Origin: Selenomonas sp. AE3005
GTDB taxonomy: Bacteria; Bacillota; Negativicutes; Selenomonadales; Selenomonadaceae
NCBI RefSeq assembly: GCF_905233635.1
Contig: NZ_CAJODG010000028.1
Coordinates: forward strand, 24,737 to 88,736
Length of the DNA stretch: 64,000 nucleotides
Direction: 5' to 3'
Part shown: one piece after another, positions 1 to 8,670 of the stretch
Numbering within the stretch: the first letter of the stretch is position 1
Layout: every line of letters begins with the position of its first letter
Program-made: the position numbers and the translations under genes
The notes under the pieces: model-generated
Databases searched by the model: none
Told to the model about the DNA's origin: nothing
The model's input: only the letters and a program-made list of their open reading frames with translations

Positions 1-115
1 ACGGCAGAATCATCTGGAGGACAGGTGTTTCTGCCGTTTTGATGTATTGGAAGTCTATGCCCTGCCGGGCAATAAATGGCAGGTTCGTCATTTACCGGGA
101 GCTTTTGAAAGCTAG
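1..115 (+). CDS. YraN-family (UPF0102) protein, C-terminal end only
   Basis: The frame starting at base 2 is open from the window edge to a TAG at 113-115. It encodes about 37 residues with the ending typical of YraN/UPF0102 proteins: an RFDVLEVY strand followed by a short spacer and an HLPGAF-like tail (family pattern RxDVV.. and H.p.AF). YraN proteins are small predicted nuclease-fold proteins that commonly sit next to comM/yifB-type genes, as here: the next gene starts 18 bases downstream. The N-terminus is outside the window. Family assignment rests on a short tail and on context. Confidence 0.6.
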   Translation, partial: RQNHLEDRCFCRFDVLEVYALPGNKWQVRHLPGAFES

Positions 116-133
116 GGAAAGGGAGGGAACGGC

Positions 134-1651
134 TTGTTTGCAAGAACGTATGGAGCGACAACCTTAGGCGTAGATGGGCTGCTTATCGATGTGGAAGTGG
201 ATTCCGCGGCCGGTCTGCCAGGTTTTGAAATCGTGGGGCTGGCTGACGCCCTGGTCAAGGAGGCCAAGGAACGGGTGCGCACGGCAATCCGCAATTCCGG
301 GATTCAGCTGCGGCAGGAGAAGGTGACCATCAACTTGGCACCGGCTGACGTGCGCAAGGACAGTGCCGGCCTGGATTTACCCATCGCGGTGGGGCTGCTG
401 GCCGCTTATGGATTGGTGTCAGCGGCTACGCTTGCTAAGTATCTCTTTGCGGCAGAATTGTCATTGGAGGGTGAGTGCCGGCCGATTAAGGGCATTTTGC
501 CGATGACAGTGAAGGCGCGAGAATCCGGGTTTGAGGCGGTGTTTGTCGCCAAGGCCAATGCCAACGAGGCCTTGCTGGTGGACGGAATTGCTGTTTATCC
601 GGTGGATAATCTCAGTCAGCTGGTGGGCTTTTTGACAGGTCAGGAACGGCTGGTACCGGCCAAAGCTGAACCTGTGCCGGAGCAGGACAATGAATGTCAG
701 GACGATTTTGCCGATGTGCAGGGACAGTTTCAGGCCAAGCGGGCTTTGGAGATTGCAGCAGCCGGCGGCCATAATGTCCTAATGGTCGGCTCGCCGGGAG
801 CCGGCAAGACCATGCTGGCCCGGCGTATGAGTACGATACTGCCTGACCTGACCACAGAGGAGGCTCTGGAAGTTACGCGCATATACAGCGTAGCCGGGCT
901 GCTCCCCAGGGAGGGCGGCCTTATTAAAAGACGCCCGTTTAGAAGTCCTCATCATACAAGTTCCATGACGGCGCTTATCGGCGGTGGCAGCGTCCCCCGG
1001 CCCGGGGAGGTGACACTGGCGCATAATGGCGTACTGTTCCTTGATGAACTGCCGGAGTTCAGTAAAAAGACTTTGGAAGTTTTGCGTGAACCGTTGGAGG
1101 ACAGAAAAATCACGATATCCCGGGTACACGCTACGCTTACTTTCCCTTCGGATTTTATCCTGATAGCAGCCGCCAACCCGTGCCCCTGCGGCAATTTTCT
1201 CGATGAAGAGCAGGAGTGCACCTGTTCGGCCGGGGAGATACGGCAGTATAACCGCAAGATATCCGGGCCACTGCTGGACAGAATAGATATTCACATACAG
1301 GTGCAGCGTGTCAAATATGACGAGCTCGCCTCCAAAAAACGCGCGGAATCTTCGGCGCAGATTCGGCAAAGAGTTGTGGCCGCAAGGGAAATTCAGCTGC
1401 AGCGGTTTAAGAAATATGGCATATTCTGTAATGCCCAGATGAATCATGCCCTGTTGCAAAAACTCTGTGTGTTGGACGAACAGGCGCAGGCTATGCTGGC
1501 GCTGGCTTTCAAACAAAAGAATTTATCGGCCCGGGCCTATGACCGCATCGTGAAGGTGGCGCGTACCATTGCCGACCTGGCCGGGGCCAAAAATATTGAG
1601 GCGGCGCATGTCGCGGAGGCGATTCAGCTGCGCAATGACAATAACTTTTAG
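134..1651 (+). CDS. comM: YifB/ComM-family Mg-chelatase-like AAA+ ATPase
   Basis: 505 residues, the normal length of the YifB/ComM family. An N-terminal Lon-like domain (about residues 1-170) precedes a Mg-chelatase-type AAA+ core with Walker A GSPGAGKT at 219-226 and Walker B LFLDE at 301-305. A cysteine cluster NPCPCG...CTC follows, then a C-terminal helical domain with the conserved LSARAYDRI element. Relatives act as hexameric helicases promoting branch migration during natural transformation. The start is TTG at 134, chosen because a strong ribosome binding site (GGGAAAGGGAGGG) lies just upstream and homologues begin with a similar FARTYGAT sequence. It follows a YraN-like gene, a common arrangement. 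The usual dprA neighbour is absent; tRNAs follow instead. Confidence 0.93.
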   Translation: MFARTYGATTLGVDGLLIDVEVDSAAGLPGFEIVGLADALVKEAKERVRTAIRNSGIQLRQEKVTINLAPADVRKDSAGLDLPIAVGLLAAYGLVSAATLAKYLFAAELSLEGECRPIKGILPMTVKARESGFEAVFVAKANANEALLVDGIAVYPVDNLSQLVGFLTGQERLVPAKAEPVPEQDNECQDDFADVQGQFQAKRALEIAAAGGHNVLMVGSPGAGKTMLARRMSTILPDLTTEEALEVTRIYSVAGLLPREGGLIKRRPFRSPHHTSSMTALIGGGSVPRPGEVTLAHNGVLFLDELPEFSKKTLEVLREPLEDRKITISRVHATLTFPSDFILIAAANPCPCGNFLDEEQECTCSAGEIRQYNRKISGPLLDRIDIHIQVQRVKYDELASKKRAESSAQIRQRVVAAREIQLQRFKKYGIFCNAQMNHALLQKLCVLDEQAQAMLALAFKQKNLSARAYDRIVKVARTIADLAGAKNIEAAHVAEAIQLRNDNNF

Positions 1652-1658
1652 AAAAAAG

Positions 1659-1688
1659 TTGACAGCCGCCAAGGATAAATGGTATACT
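1659..1688 (+). promoter_or_regulatory. Predicted sigma-70-type promoter for tRNA-fMet/tRNA-Thr
   Basis: TTGACA at 1659-1664 and TATACT at 1683-1688 with an 18-base spacer, ending 12 bases before the first mature tRNA base. The -35 starts 8 bases after the comM stop codon, so the tRNAs have their own promoter. Confidence 0.75.
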
Positions 1689-1699
1689 GCAATAGTTGC

Positions 1700-1775
<76 letters not shown>

Positions 1776-1777
1776 AT

Positions 1778-1853
1778 GCTGATATAGCTCAGTCGGTAGA
1801 GCGTATCCTTGGTAAGGATAAGGTCACCAGTTCAATCCTGGTTATCAGCTCCA
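1778..1853 (+). tRNA. tRNA-Thr (GGT)
   Basis: A 76-base cloverleaf with acceptor arms GCTGATA/TATCAGC, a TATCC/GGATA anticodon stem, loop TTGGTAA (anticodon GGT) and encoded CCA. It lies two bases after the initiator tRNA and is presumably cotranscribed with it. Confidence 0.95.
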
Positions 1854-1897
1854 TAAGTATATTACAGCAGCTCCTGGTGAGGGCGGCTGTATCATAA

Positions 1898-1930
1898 AGC
1901 TCGAAAGGCAGGCGTCTTTCGGGCTTTTTT
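1898..1930 (+). terminator. Intrinsic terminator after the tRNA pair
   Basis: A ten-pair stem (AGCTCGAAAG / CTTTCGGGCT, one G-T pair) around an 8-base loop, followed by a run of T. Confidence 0.85.
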
Positions 1931-2001
1931 ACTGTAAGCTGGGACAGCCTGAGTTTTCTGAATAAAAATCAAATGAATTGTGAATAAAAATACAAAAATT
2001 A

Positions 2002-2030
2002 GTGACATTGTCCGCGTAATGGTGTACAAT
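2002..2030 (+). promoter_or_regulatory. Predicted promoter for the YjiH-family gene
   Basis: GTGACA at 2002-2007, a 17-base spacer and TACAAT at 2025-2030, in the AT-rich gap before the gene that starts at 2073. Confidence 0.6.
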
Positions 2031-2072
2031 ATGATTTGCTGAAAATTATTCATGAAAAGTGAGGAAGATTTC

Positions 2073-3389
2073 ATGACTTGGATTAAATTTATAGCCGGAG
2101 CGCTGTTCGGCATGGGAATGTTTTTACTGCCGGTCGGCGGCGGTGAAGGTTTTTCCACACCGGTGGGGCTGCTTACGGAATGGCTCGAAAAAATCATTAC
2201 TGATAATATTCCCTGGTTCTTATATGTACTGGTGACGGCCTCTGCTCTCGGGGCACTGCTCGGACGTTTTTACCTGCCGGAATGGATTAAGAAACGGCAG
2301 TGGCTGGCGGGTTTATTTACTGTATCCTGGCCGTATCTGCTCACCCGGCTGGTGGCTTTGGTGGTTGTTGTCTGTGTCGGCGGTGAGCTGGGCCCGGCGT
2401 GGTTCAGCGGTCCCGACGTCGGCGGCAGTATGGTCGGCTTATCCCAGACACTGGTAGCTTTGGCGTTTTCCCTGAGCTTTGTGCTGCCCTTTCTGACGGA
2501 CACTGGTATTATGGAGTTCACGGGCGTATTGCTGAAACCGCTGATTCGTCCCTTGTTCCATGTGCCGGGACGGGCCTCGGTGGACCTTATTGCCTCCTGG
2601 CTGGCGTCCTCTAATACGGCGGTACTGATTACCGCTGGCCAGTATAACAGCGGTTACTACTCAAAACGCGAGGCCGCGACGATTATGACCAATTTTTCGC
2701 TCGTGTCTATTCCGTTTTGTATGGTAGTGGCCGGGACGCTGCATATCAACAATTATTTTCCGCTGCTTTACCTTACCGTTACGTTGGTGGGCTTGCTGCT
2801 CGCGGTTATCTCTGTCCGCATTCCGCCCCTGGCGAGTGTAGAGGACTCCTATCATGGTACGCCGCAGCTCCGGGAAGATGTACCGCAGGAAAAATCGCTG
2901 CTGGGCTGGGCCTTGGCCGCAGCGTTGCAGCGGGCGGAAAAATTCCGTACGGACACGGCGATAGCCGTAGGCTTAGAGATGGCCGTCGGGATTTTGTTCG
3001 ACCTGATTCCCATCGTTATTGCCTGGGGAACCGTGGGGACGCTGCTTGTAAATGAAACGCCGATATTTAAGTGGCTGGCGTACCCCATGGGGCTTTACAT
3101 GTGGGCGCTGGGAATTCCCGGCGCTTTCCAGCTGGCTCCGGCTACGCTCGTAGGCTTTATCGATATGTTCATTCCGGCGCTTATCACCAGCCCTGAGGCT
3201 CCCCTGCAGGTACGGTTCTTCATTTCCGCCCTGTCGCTGGTACAGATTATCTATCTGACCGAAGTCGGGAGTATCATCGTCAAGAGTAATGTCGGCATGG
3301 ATGTGAAACGGCTCTTTATTGTCTTTTTGGAACGCACGCTGGTAGCGGTGCCGCTGCTCTGGATGATTACAAAAATTTTTGTCAGTTAA
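2073..3389 (+). CDS. YjiH-family inner-membrane protein (nucleoside-recognition gate domain)
   Basis: About 438 residues, almost entirely hydrophobic, with roughly ten predicted membrane spans. It resembles the YjiH family, whose members carry a gate domain shared with nucleoside transporters and FeoB; the substrate is not established. Recognisable features are the DTGIMEFTGVLLKPLIRP segment and the C-terminal EVGSIIVKSNVG segment. An in-frame ATG at 2052 exists, but ATG 2073 is preferred because GAGGAAG at 2061-2067 sits at the correct distance and MTWIKFIAG starts directly into the first membrane helix. It stands alone, with its own promoter. Confidence 0.75.
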   Translation: MTWIKFIAGALFGMGMFLLPVGGGEGFSTPVGLLTEWLEKIITDNIPWFLYVLVTASALGALLGRFYLPEWIKKRQWLAGLFTVSWPYLLTRLVALVVVVCVGGELGPAWFSGPDVGGSMVGLSQTLVALAFSLSFVLPFLTDTGIMEFTGVLLKPLIRPLFHVPGRASVDLIASWLASSNTAVLITAGQYNSGYYSKREAATIMTNFSLVSIPFCMVVAGTLHINNYFPLLYLTVTLVGLLLAVISVRIPPLASVEDSYHGTPQLREDVPQEKSLLGWALAAALQRAEKFRTDTAIAVGLEMAVGILFDLIPIVIAWGTVGTLLVNETPIFKWLAYPMGLYMWALGIPGAFQLAPATLVGFIDMFIPALITSPEAPLQVRFFISALSLVQIIYLTEVGSIIVKSNVGMDVKRLFIVFLERTLVAVPLLWMITKIFVS

Positions 3390-3408
3390 TTATCAATAAG
3401 AAGGAAAA

Positions 3409-3464
3409 AGCTCCTCCGCAAAGAATAATAATCAAAAGAGGATTATGCATTACTGGGGGGAGCT
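3409..3464 (+). promoter_or_regulatory. Nested hairpin that could mask the ribosome binding site of the sensor kinase gene
   Basis: AGCTCCTCC at 3409-3417 can pair with GGGGGGAGCT at 3455-3464, which is the Shine-Dalgarno region of the gene starting at 3468. Inside the loop lies a perfect six-pair hairpin, ATAATC 3428-3433 with GATTAT 3441-3446. The pairing is visible; a regulatory role is inference. Confidence 0.45.
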
Positions 3465-3467
3465 ATT

Positions 3468-5468
3468 ATGATAGCTGACGCAAAGCAAAAATTCGGCCAT
3501 ATAGATGACGCTTTTGCTCCGGTACTGGTGTGTCAACGGAGTGCCAAAGACTTTAAAGTCCTGCATATATCTGCAGGGCTTTGTCGTTTATTCAATGTAA
3601 ATCGGGCAGAACTGGAATCGTTCTTTTTGCGTCCAACGGAGGAAATAATTCACCCGGATGATTATGTGCGTGTAATACGGGCGATGCAGAAGGGATTCCG
3701 CAACCCGGAAGAATATCAGCAATTCAGCTACCGCATGCGGATTCCCAAGCAGGAAGAGTATGTTTGGCTGACTTCTTGTATATATGGCTATCGTATGCCG
3801 GACGGGTCCGTGTTGCAATACATAACTTCGCTGGATGTTACAAATGAATATGCTGAACGGCAAAACCGCGATGAGGCTTTTTTCCATACCAGCGTTCTGT
3901 TGGAAAAGATTCTGGATACCACCCAGACAGCACTGTTTTGGAAGGACAAGAACCGGCGTTTCCTCGGGGCCAATAAGGCCTTTTTGGATTACTATGGTTT
4001 CCCCTCCGAGCAGGTCATTTTGGGGAAAAATGATGAAGATATGGGCTGGCATAAAGACGAAGAACCTTTTCATAGCGATGAAGTTATGGTTTTGACAACT
4101 GGCCGCTCCACTTACCGCGTGCATGGAAAATGTATGAGTCATGGCGAACTGCGCGACATTGTGGCCAGCAAGAGCCCTTTGGTGGAAAATGGCGAAATCG
4201 TGGGACTCGTGGGCAGTTTTGAAGATGTAACCGACGAAATACGCCGTCAGGAGCAGATTGAAAAACTGAATGAAGGTTTGAGTAAAGCCTTGGAGAAGGC
4301 GGAAAGTGCCAATCAGGCCAAAACGTCCTTTTTATCCAATGTGAGTCATGATATGCGCACCCCCTTGAATGGTATTTTAGGGGTGGCTGACCTGGCGCTG
4401 AAATGTCAGGACATGGATAAAATTCACGAATATCTGCAAAAAATCATGACGGCCGGGTCGTTGCTGCGTGACTTAATCAATGATACACTGGAACTGTCGC
4501 GGATTGGCAGCGGCAAACGCCAGATGGACTTGGCGGTTGTAGAGGCCAGCCACATGCTGGACCGGCTCGTTACGTCAATGCGTTCGGCGGCAGAGCAGAA
4601 TGCGGTGAACTTTCATGTAAATCTTGACTTTGCTGACTTGGGCTATCTGCGGCTTGACCGGCTGAAATTGTCCAAAGTCCTGTTGAATCTGCTGTCCAAT
4701 GCGGTGAAATTTACCCCGTTTGACGGTGATGTGTGGCTGGAAGGTTCAGTCCTCTCCGCTGCCGCAGACAGCTGCACCTGCCGCTTTGTCGTAAGAGATA
4801 CAGGCATTGGCATGTCGCCGCACTTTCTGCCGAAGATGTTTGACCCGTTTGAGCAGGAAAATTCCATGTCGGAAAAGGGCAGTATGGGAACCGGCTTAGG
4901 GCTGTCCATCGCCAAGGAACTGCTGGACCTAATGGACGGCAAAATTACCGTGGAAAGCGAACGCGGCAAAGGTACGACCTTTACGGTAGAAATACCTTTT
5001 GAACGGGTGAGCAGTGAGGAAGGCTTACCGGAGGTGCCGGTTGAGGCCGAAAGTGTCAGCCTGGATAAGCGGTTGATTCTGGTTTGTGAGGACAATGAAT
5101 TAAACCGGGAAATCGTAAAGACGATTCTGGAAATGAACGGCATGACGGTGCTGACAGCTGAAGATGGTGAGCAGGGGGTAATGACTTTCATTGAATCCGA
5201 GGAGTATAAGATTGACGCCATTTTGATGGATATACGCATGCCGGTAATGGACGGACTTACGGCGGCGGCGCAAATCAGGCAGCTTGAAAGACCTGATGCC
5301 CATAAGGTGCCAATTATTGCTTTGTCAGCCAATGCTTTTCAGGAAGATGTGGAGCAATCTCGTCAGGCCGGGATGAATGACCATCTGACAAAGCCCGTGG
5401 AACCGGATTTGCTGCTGGCGTGCTTGTCACAGTATATAGGTGCCTATGATGCCCAACGGAAGGGGTGA
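3468..5468 (+). CDS. Hybrid sensor histidine kinase / response regulator (PAS-PAS-HisKA-HATPase-REC)
   Basis: 666 residues with no obvious membrane segment, so probably cytoplasmic. Two PAS-type sensor regions (about 20-125 and 145-255) lead by a coiled coil into HisKA with the phosphoacceptor His294 in FLSNVSHDMRTPL. The ATPase domain shows N box LLNLLSNAVKF, G1 DTGIGM and G2 GTGLGLS. The C-terminal receiver has the acidic pair E541-D542, phosphoacceptor Asp588 (LMDIRMPVMDG) and the KPV lysine. The input signal is unknown. It abuts a second hybrid kinase whose ATG directly follows its stop codon, so the two are cotranscribed. No dedicated output regulator lies nearby. Confidence 0.9.
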   Translation: MIADAKQKFGHIDDAFAPVLVCQRSAKDFKVLHISAGLCRLFNVNRAELESFFLRPTEEIIHPDDYVRVIRAMQKGFRNPEEYQQFSYRMRIPKQEEYVWLTSCIYGYRMPDGSVLQYITSLDVTNEYAERQNRDEAFFHTSVLLEKILDTTQTALFWKDKNRRFLGANKAFLDYYGFPSEQVILGKNDEDMGWHKDEEPFHSDEVMVLTTGRSTYRVHGKCMSHGELRDIVASKSPLVENGEIVGLVGSFEDVTDEIRRQEQIEKLNEGLSKALEKAESANQAKTSFLSNVSHDMRTPLNGILGVADLALKCQDMDKIHEYLQKIMTAGSLLRDLINDTLELSRIGSGKRQMDLAVVEASHMLDRLVTSMRSAAEQNAVNFHVNLDFADLGYLRLDRLKLSKVLLNLLSNAVKFTPFDGDVWLEGSVLSAAADSCTCRFVVRDTGIGMSPHFLPKMFDPFEQENSMSEKGSMGTGLGLSIAKELLDLMDGKITVESERGKGTTFTVEIPFERVSSEEGLPEVPVEAESVSLDKRLILVCEDNELNREIVKTILEMNGMTVLTAEDGEQGVMTFIESEEYKIDAILMDIRMPVMDGLTAAAQIRQLERPDAHKVPIIALSANAFQEDVEQSRQAGMNDHLTKPVEPDLLLACLSQYIGAYDAQRKG

Positions 5469-7343
5469 ATGAGGATGAAACTGACATTAGCGGAAATATA
5501 TAGTTTGGCGGCGTTCTTTCCGGGAAACTGCCTGGTCTATAAGCTGGACGGTCAGCAGCTGACGCTGCTGGCTGCCTCGGAAGGCGGTGAGCAGATAGGC
5601 CAGCGCAGCGGCAAGGAGTTTTTGCAGTATGCCGGTGATTCCTTGCTGACCAAGGTTTTTAAAAATGACCGCCGTTTTTTGCTGGAAACCCTTACCAGGG
5701 CCGTAAAGGACGGCAGTGCAGAATGTGTCTACCGCTTTGGCGAGGAGTCAAAGGATAGTTTTGTCTGGCTGCATACCATCGTCAAGAATATCGGCAAGCT
5801 CGATGACTCGCCGGTAGTGGCCCTGACCTTCAGAAATGCCAGTGAGCGCAATGAGGCGCAGCTCGAGCTGTTGGAGGATATGGATACCATTGTCTACGTT
5901 TGTGATGTGGAAACGCAGGAGCTTTTGTATGCCAACCGGGCGGCCATGAATAACAGTCAGCTGCGTGGCAGTTACAGCGGCCATACCTGCTATAACTACA
6001 TGTTTGGCAAGAAACATGTCTGTGAGGACTGCCAGCTCAAACGCCTGCAAATGGACGGCAAGCAGGAACTCGTACGTCATGACAAGGACGGTGACCGCTA
6101 TCTCAATATCGAGAAAAAGGGTATTTCCTGGTACGGCCATTTTGCCTGCGCCCATTTCATCAACGATGTGACGGAGAAAAAGCGCAATGAGCGCATGCTG
6201 GCCGTAGAGCGCGAGGCCTCGGCCAAGGCGGCGTTTGTTTCCAATGTAAGCCATGATATGCGCACGCCGCTCAACGGCATATTGGGCTTTATTGAACTGG
6301 CACTCCAAAGCAAGGGCGAAGATGAGCGTGAGGAGTATCTGGAAAAAATCCGGACAACCGGCAAGTTTATGCTGAATCTCATCAATGAAACGCTGGATTT
6401 GAGCAAAATCAGCAGCGGCAAATTGGAGATTGAACCGGAAAACAGCAATATGCAGGAACTGCTGGATACCATTATTGTATCCGCTTATGCCAATGCTGAG
6501 GTCAAGAAGGTGCAATTCATCACCAAACTTGCCGATATGCACTTTCAGGACGTGTATGTGGACGTTTTGAAACTGCAGAAGGTGATATTAAATCTCCTGT
6601 CCAATGCTATAAAATACACGCCGGTGGGTGGCAGTGTGACCATGTGTATGGAAGGACCGGCCGATTTTGGCGCTTATAACTGTCATATATTTATCAGTGA
6701 TACCGGCGTCGGGATGGATAAGTCGTTTCTGCCCAAGTTGTTTGAGCCTTTTGCCCAGGAACGTACGAGTATCACCAGAAAAATTGAGGGCACAGGCTTA
6801 GGCATGTCCATTGTCAAAAGCCTTGTAGATTTAATGGGCGGTAAAATCACGGTAGACAGCGAGCGGGGCAAGGGCACGCGGTTTGACATGTGGTTTTTCC
6901 TGCCGCCGGGACAGCCTAGCGAGGCTGCGGAAGTTCCTGTTGATGGTGAACTTATGCAGCTGGCCAACCGCCGCATACTGCTGTGTGAGGATAATGAAAT
7001 CAACCGGGAACTTATGCAAAGCCTGTTGTCCTTTAAGGGGATTGAGGTCATTGCAGCCGGCGACGGCCAGCAGGGCGTGGCCGTATTTGCTAATTCTCCC
7101 GAGGGGAGCATTGACGCTGTGCTGATGGATGTACGTATGCCCATTATGGACGGGCTGGAGGCGGCCAGGGCTATCAGAGCCATGAGCCGTGATGACGCCC
7201 GGCATGTGCCTATCTTTGCCCTGACGGGTGAAGTTGATGATGAATCGGTGCAAAAGGCAAAGGCTGCCGGCATGAATGAGTGCCTGTCCAAACCCGTGGA
7301 TATCCACGTGCTGTTGCAGCAGCTGGCGGCAGTTATGACATGA
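5469..7343 (+). CDS. Hybrid sensor histidine kinase / response regulator, tandem paralogue
   Basis: 624 residues, organised like its upstream neighbour. There are weak N-terminal PAS-like regions, the second with a cysteine group (HTCYNYM...HVCEDCQ, residues 173-188) that could bind metal or sense redox state. HisKA carries His262 (FVSNVSHDMRTPL); the ATPase domain has N box LLSNAIKY, G1 DTGVGM and G2 GTGLGMS. The receiver has E508-D509 and Asp554 (LMDVRMPIMDG). The ATG at 5469 follows the preceding stop with no gap; ATG 5475 is an alternative start. Similarity over the kinase and receiver parts suggests a tandem duplication with diverged sensors, possibly for hetero-oligomers or a phosphorelay. 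Confidence 0.9.
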   Translation: MRMKLTLAEIYSLAAFFPGNCLVYKLDGQQLTLLAASEGGEQIGQRSGKEFLQYAGDSLLTKVFKNDRRFLLETLTRAVKDGSAECVYRFGEESKDSFVWLHTIVKNIGKLDDSPVVALTFRNASERNEAQLELLEDMDTIVYVCDVETQELLYANRAAMNNSQLRGSYSGHTCYNYMFGKKHVCEDCQLKRLQMDGKQELVRHDKDGDRYLNIEKKGISWYGHFACAHFINDVTEKKRNERMLAVEREASAKAAFVSNVSHDMRTPLNGILGFIELALQSKGEDEREEYLEKIRTTGKFMLNLINETLDLSKISSGKLEIEPENSNMQELLDTIIVSAYANAEVKKVQFITKLADMHFQDVYVDVLKLQKVILNLLSNAIKYTPVGGSVTMCMEGPADFGAYNCHIFISDTGVGMDKSFLPKLFEPFAQERTSITRKIEGTGLGMSIVKSLVDLMGGKITVDSERGKGTRFDMWFFLPPGQPSEAAEVPVDGELMQLANRRILLCEDNEINRELMQSLLSFKGIEVIAAGDGQQGVAVFANSPEGSIDAVLMDVRMPIMDGLEAARAIRAMSRDDARHVPIFALTGEVDDESVQKAKAAGMNECLSKPVDIHVLLQQLAAVMT

Positions 7344-7386
7344 GAAGGCTTATATTGATGGTATGCAGGAGATGAACTTACAGTAA

Positions 7387-7779
7387 ATGATGGCGTGTTT
7401 TTATGTTTTTATCGGCGGCGGCCTTGGGGCTGTGTGCCGTTATGGAATTACGACTTTGGTGGGAACCTGCGGCGGTATGTTATTTCCGATGGCCACCTTG
7501 GCGGTAAATGGGGTGAGTTGTTTTTTTATGGGACTTATTATGGGGCTGCTTTTGCCACTGGCCAAGTCCCTGCATTTAATTCCTGAATCTCTGCGGCTGT
7601 TGCTTACCGTGGGCTTTTTGGGCGGTTTTTCCACCTTGTCTGCCGTGTCCCTGGAAACGCTGATGTTAATCAAGAACGGCAGCAGCCTGCTGGCGGCGGT
7701 AAATATTCTGAGCACGATGGTGGTGGCTATGATAACGGTCTGGGCCGGCTGGCAGCTGGCCTGGCTGTGTCAGCGCTAA
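7387..7779 (+). CDS. crcB: CrcB/Fluc-family fluoride channel
   Basis: 130 residues with four predicted membrane spans, the usual size for a single Fluc subunit. Family motifs are clear: GGGLGAVCRY near the N-terminus, TLAVNGVSCFFMG in the second helix and GFLGGFSTLSAVSLET in the third. Dual-topology homodimers of this protein export fluoride. ATG 7387 is followed at once by ATG 7390, either of which could be used. I looked for a fluoride riboswitch in the 43-base gap upstream and found none. Confidence 0.9.
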   Translation: MMACFYVFIGGGLGAVCRYGITTLVGTCGGMLFPMATLAVNGVSCFFMGLIMGLLLPLAKSLHLIPESLRLLLTVGFLGGFSTLSAVSLETLMLIKNGSSLLAAVNILSTMVVAMITVWAGWQLAWLCQR

Positions 7780-7862
7780 GCACTGCTTTTGGCAGGGATT
7801 TAAAGAGATATATAGAAGATATTAAAGATACTACATGTTACTTTTTATAAATGGGGGATTAG

Positions 7863-8666
7863 ATGACTCTGGATTCCAGTACGGAGGTTGTAGCGATACT
7901 TTACGATATCGAAAACTCTCCGTTTGAAATGTTGGATTATACCTTAGGCAAGGCAAGGCGTTACCAGCCTTGCCGTACAATTGTCATTTCTGATTGGGAG
8001 GCACGGCCGGAACAGAAACGCTGGGAAAAACTCATGCGGCGGCCGGGCTTTACTTTCCGGCAGATAAGCCGTACTTATCAGGGGAAAAACTCGCTGGATT
8101 CGGCTTTGTATGATTCGGCCAAACTTCTGTATGATGACGGTGTGCGGCGGTTCTTTATCATTACCACGGACTCGGATTTTGTCAGGATTGCGGAATATCT
8201 GAACTCCGGCACGCCATCGTATATCATCGGTGTGGGGACTAAGCAGGCCAGTGAAACCCTGCGCAATGCCTACGATGAGTTCTTGGTTTATCCGCCGGAG
8301 GAAAAAAAGCCTGCCAGCAGGAAAAAAACCACAGCAGCGCAGAAAACCGAAAGTAAACAGGCTAAAGCTGCAGAGCCGGCCACGGCTGCGAAAAAGACCA
8401 AGACAGCCGGGACGACCAAGGCAGCGAAAACAACCAAAACAACTAAAACAACTAAGACAACTAAAACGGCCAAAGCTGCGGCTGCGGTACAGGCTCCGAA
8501 GTCCGCAGGTCAGACGGCGGCTTTAACCGCAGGCACGCTGACGGTCAACCTGCCCCGTACCCTGCGTGAATCATTGCAGGCACGGCAGGAGGCTGAGGGA
8601 GTTTCCCTGGACGAACTTGTTACTTATTTGCTGATGCGCGGGATGGCCCGCTGGGTGGAGGACTGA
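7863..8666 (+). CDS. NYN (PIN-like) domain protein with Lys/Ala/Thr-rich linker and C-terminal helical/RHH-like tail
   Basis: 267 residues in three parts. Residues 1-140 form a NYN domain of the LabA type with conserved acidic positions (LYDIENSPF near the start, ITTDSDF around residue 100), expected to be a metal-dependent RNase. Residues 141-220 are a low-complexity Lys/Ala/Thr linker encoded by a 9-base tandem repeat. The last 45 residues (TLTVNLPRTLRESLQ... SLDELVTYLLMRG) look like a ribbon-helix-helix DNA-binding fold. ATG 7863 follows GGGGGATTAG at good spacing. The next gene begins four bases downstream and is probably cotranscribed. The NYN call is firm; the tail is a shape-based guess. 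Confidence 0.75.
   Translation: MTLDSSTEVVAILYDIENSPFEMLDYTLGKARRYQPCRTIVISDWEARPEQKRWEKLMRRPGFTFRQISRTYQGKNSLDSALYDSAKLLYDDGVRRFFIITTDSDFVRIAEYLNSGTPSYIIGVGTKQASETLRNAYDEFLVYPPEEKKPASRKKTTAAQKTESKQAKAAEPATAAKKTKTAGTTKAAKTTKTTKTTKTTKTAKAAAAVQAPKSAGQTAALTAGTLTVNLPRTLRESLQARQEAEGVSLDELVTYLLMRGMARWVED
8427..8467 (+). repeat. 9-bp in-frame minisatellite in the NYN-protein linker
   Basis: Four to five copies of AAAACAACY encode Lys-Thr-Thr units. The period is a multiple of three, so slippage would change linker length without shifting the frame. Confidence 0.8.
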
Positions 8667-8670
8667 GTTA

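Noticed and set aside
7344..7386. Fluoride riboswitch before crcB
   Set aside because: The gap is too short and none of the conserved fluoride-aptamer bases are present.
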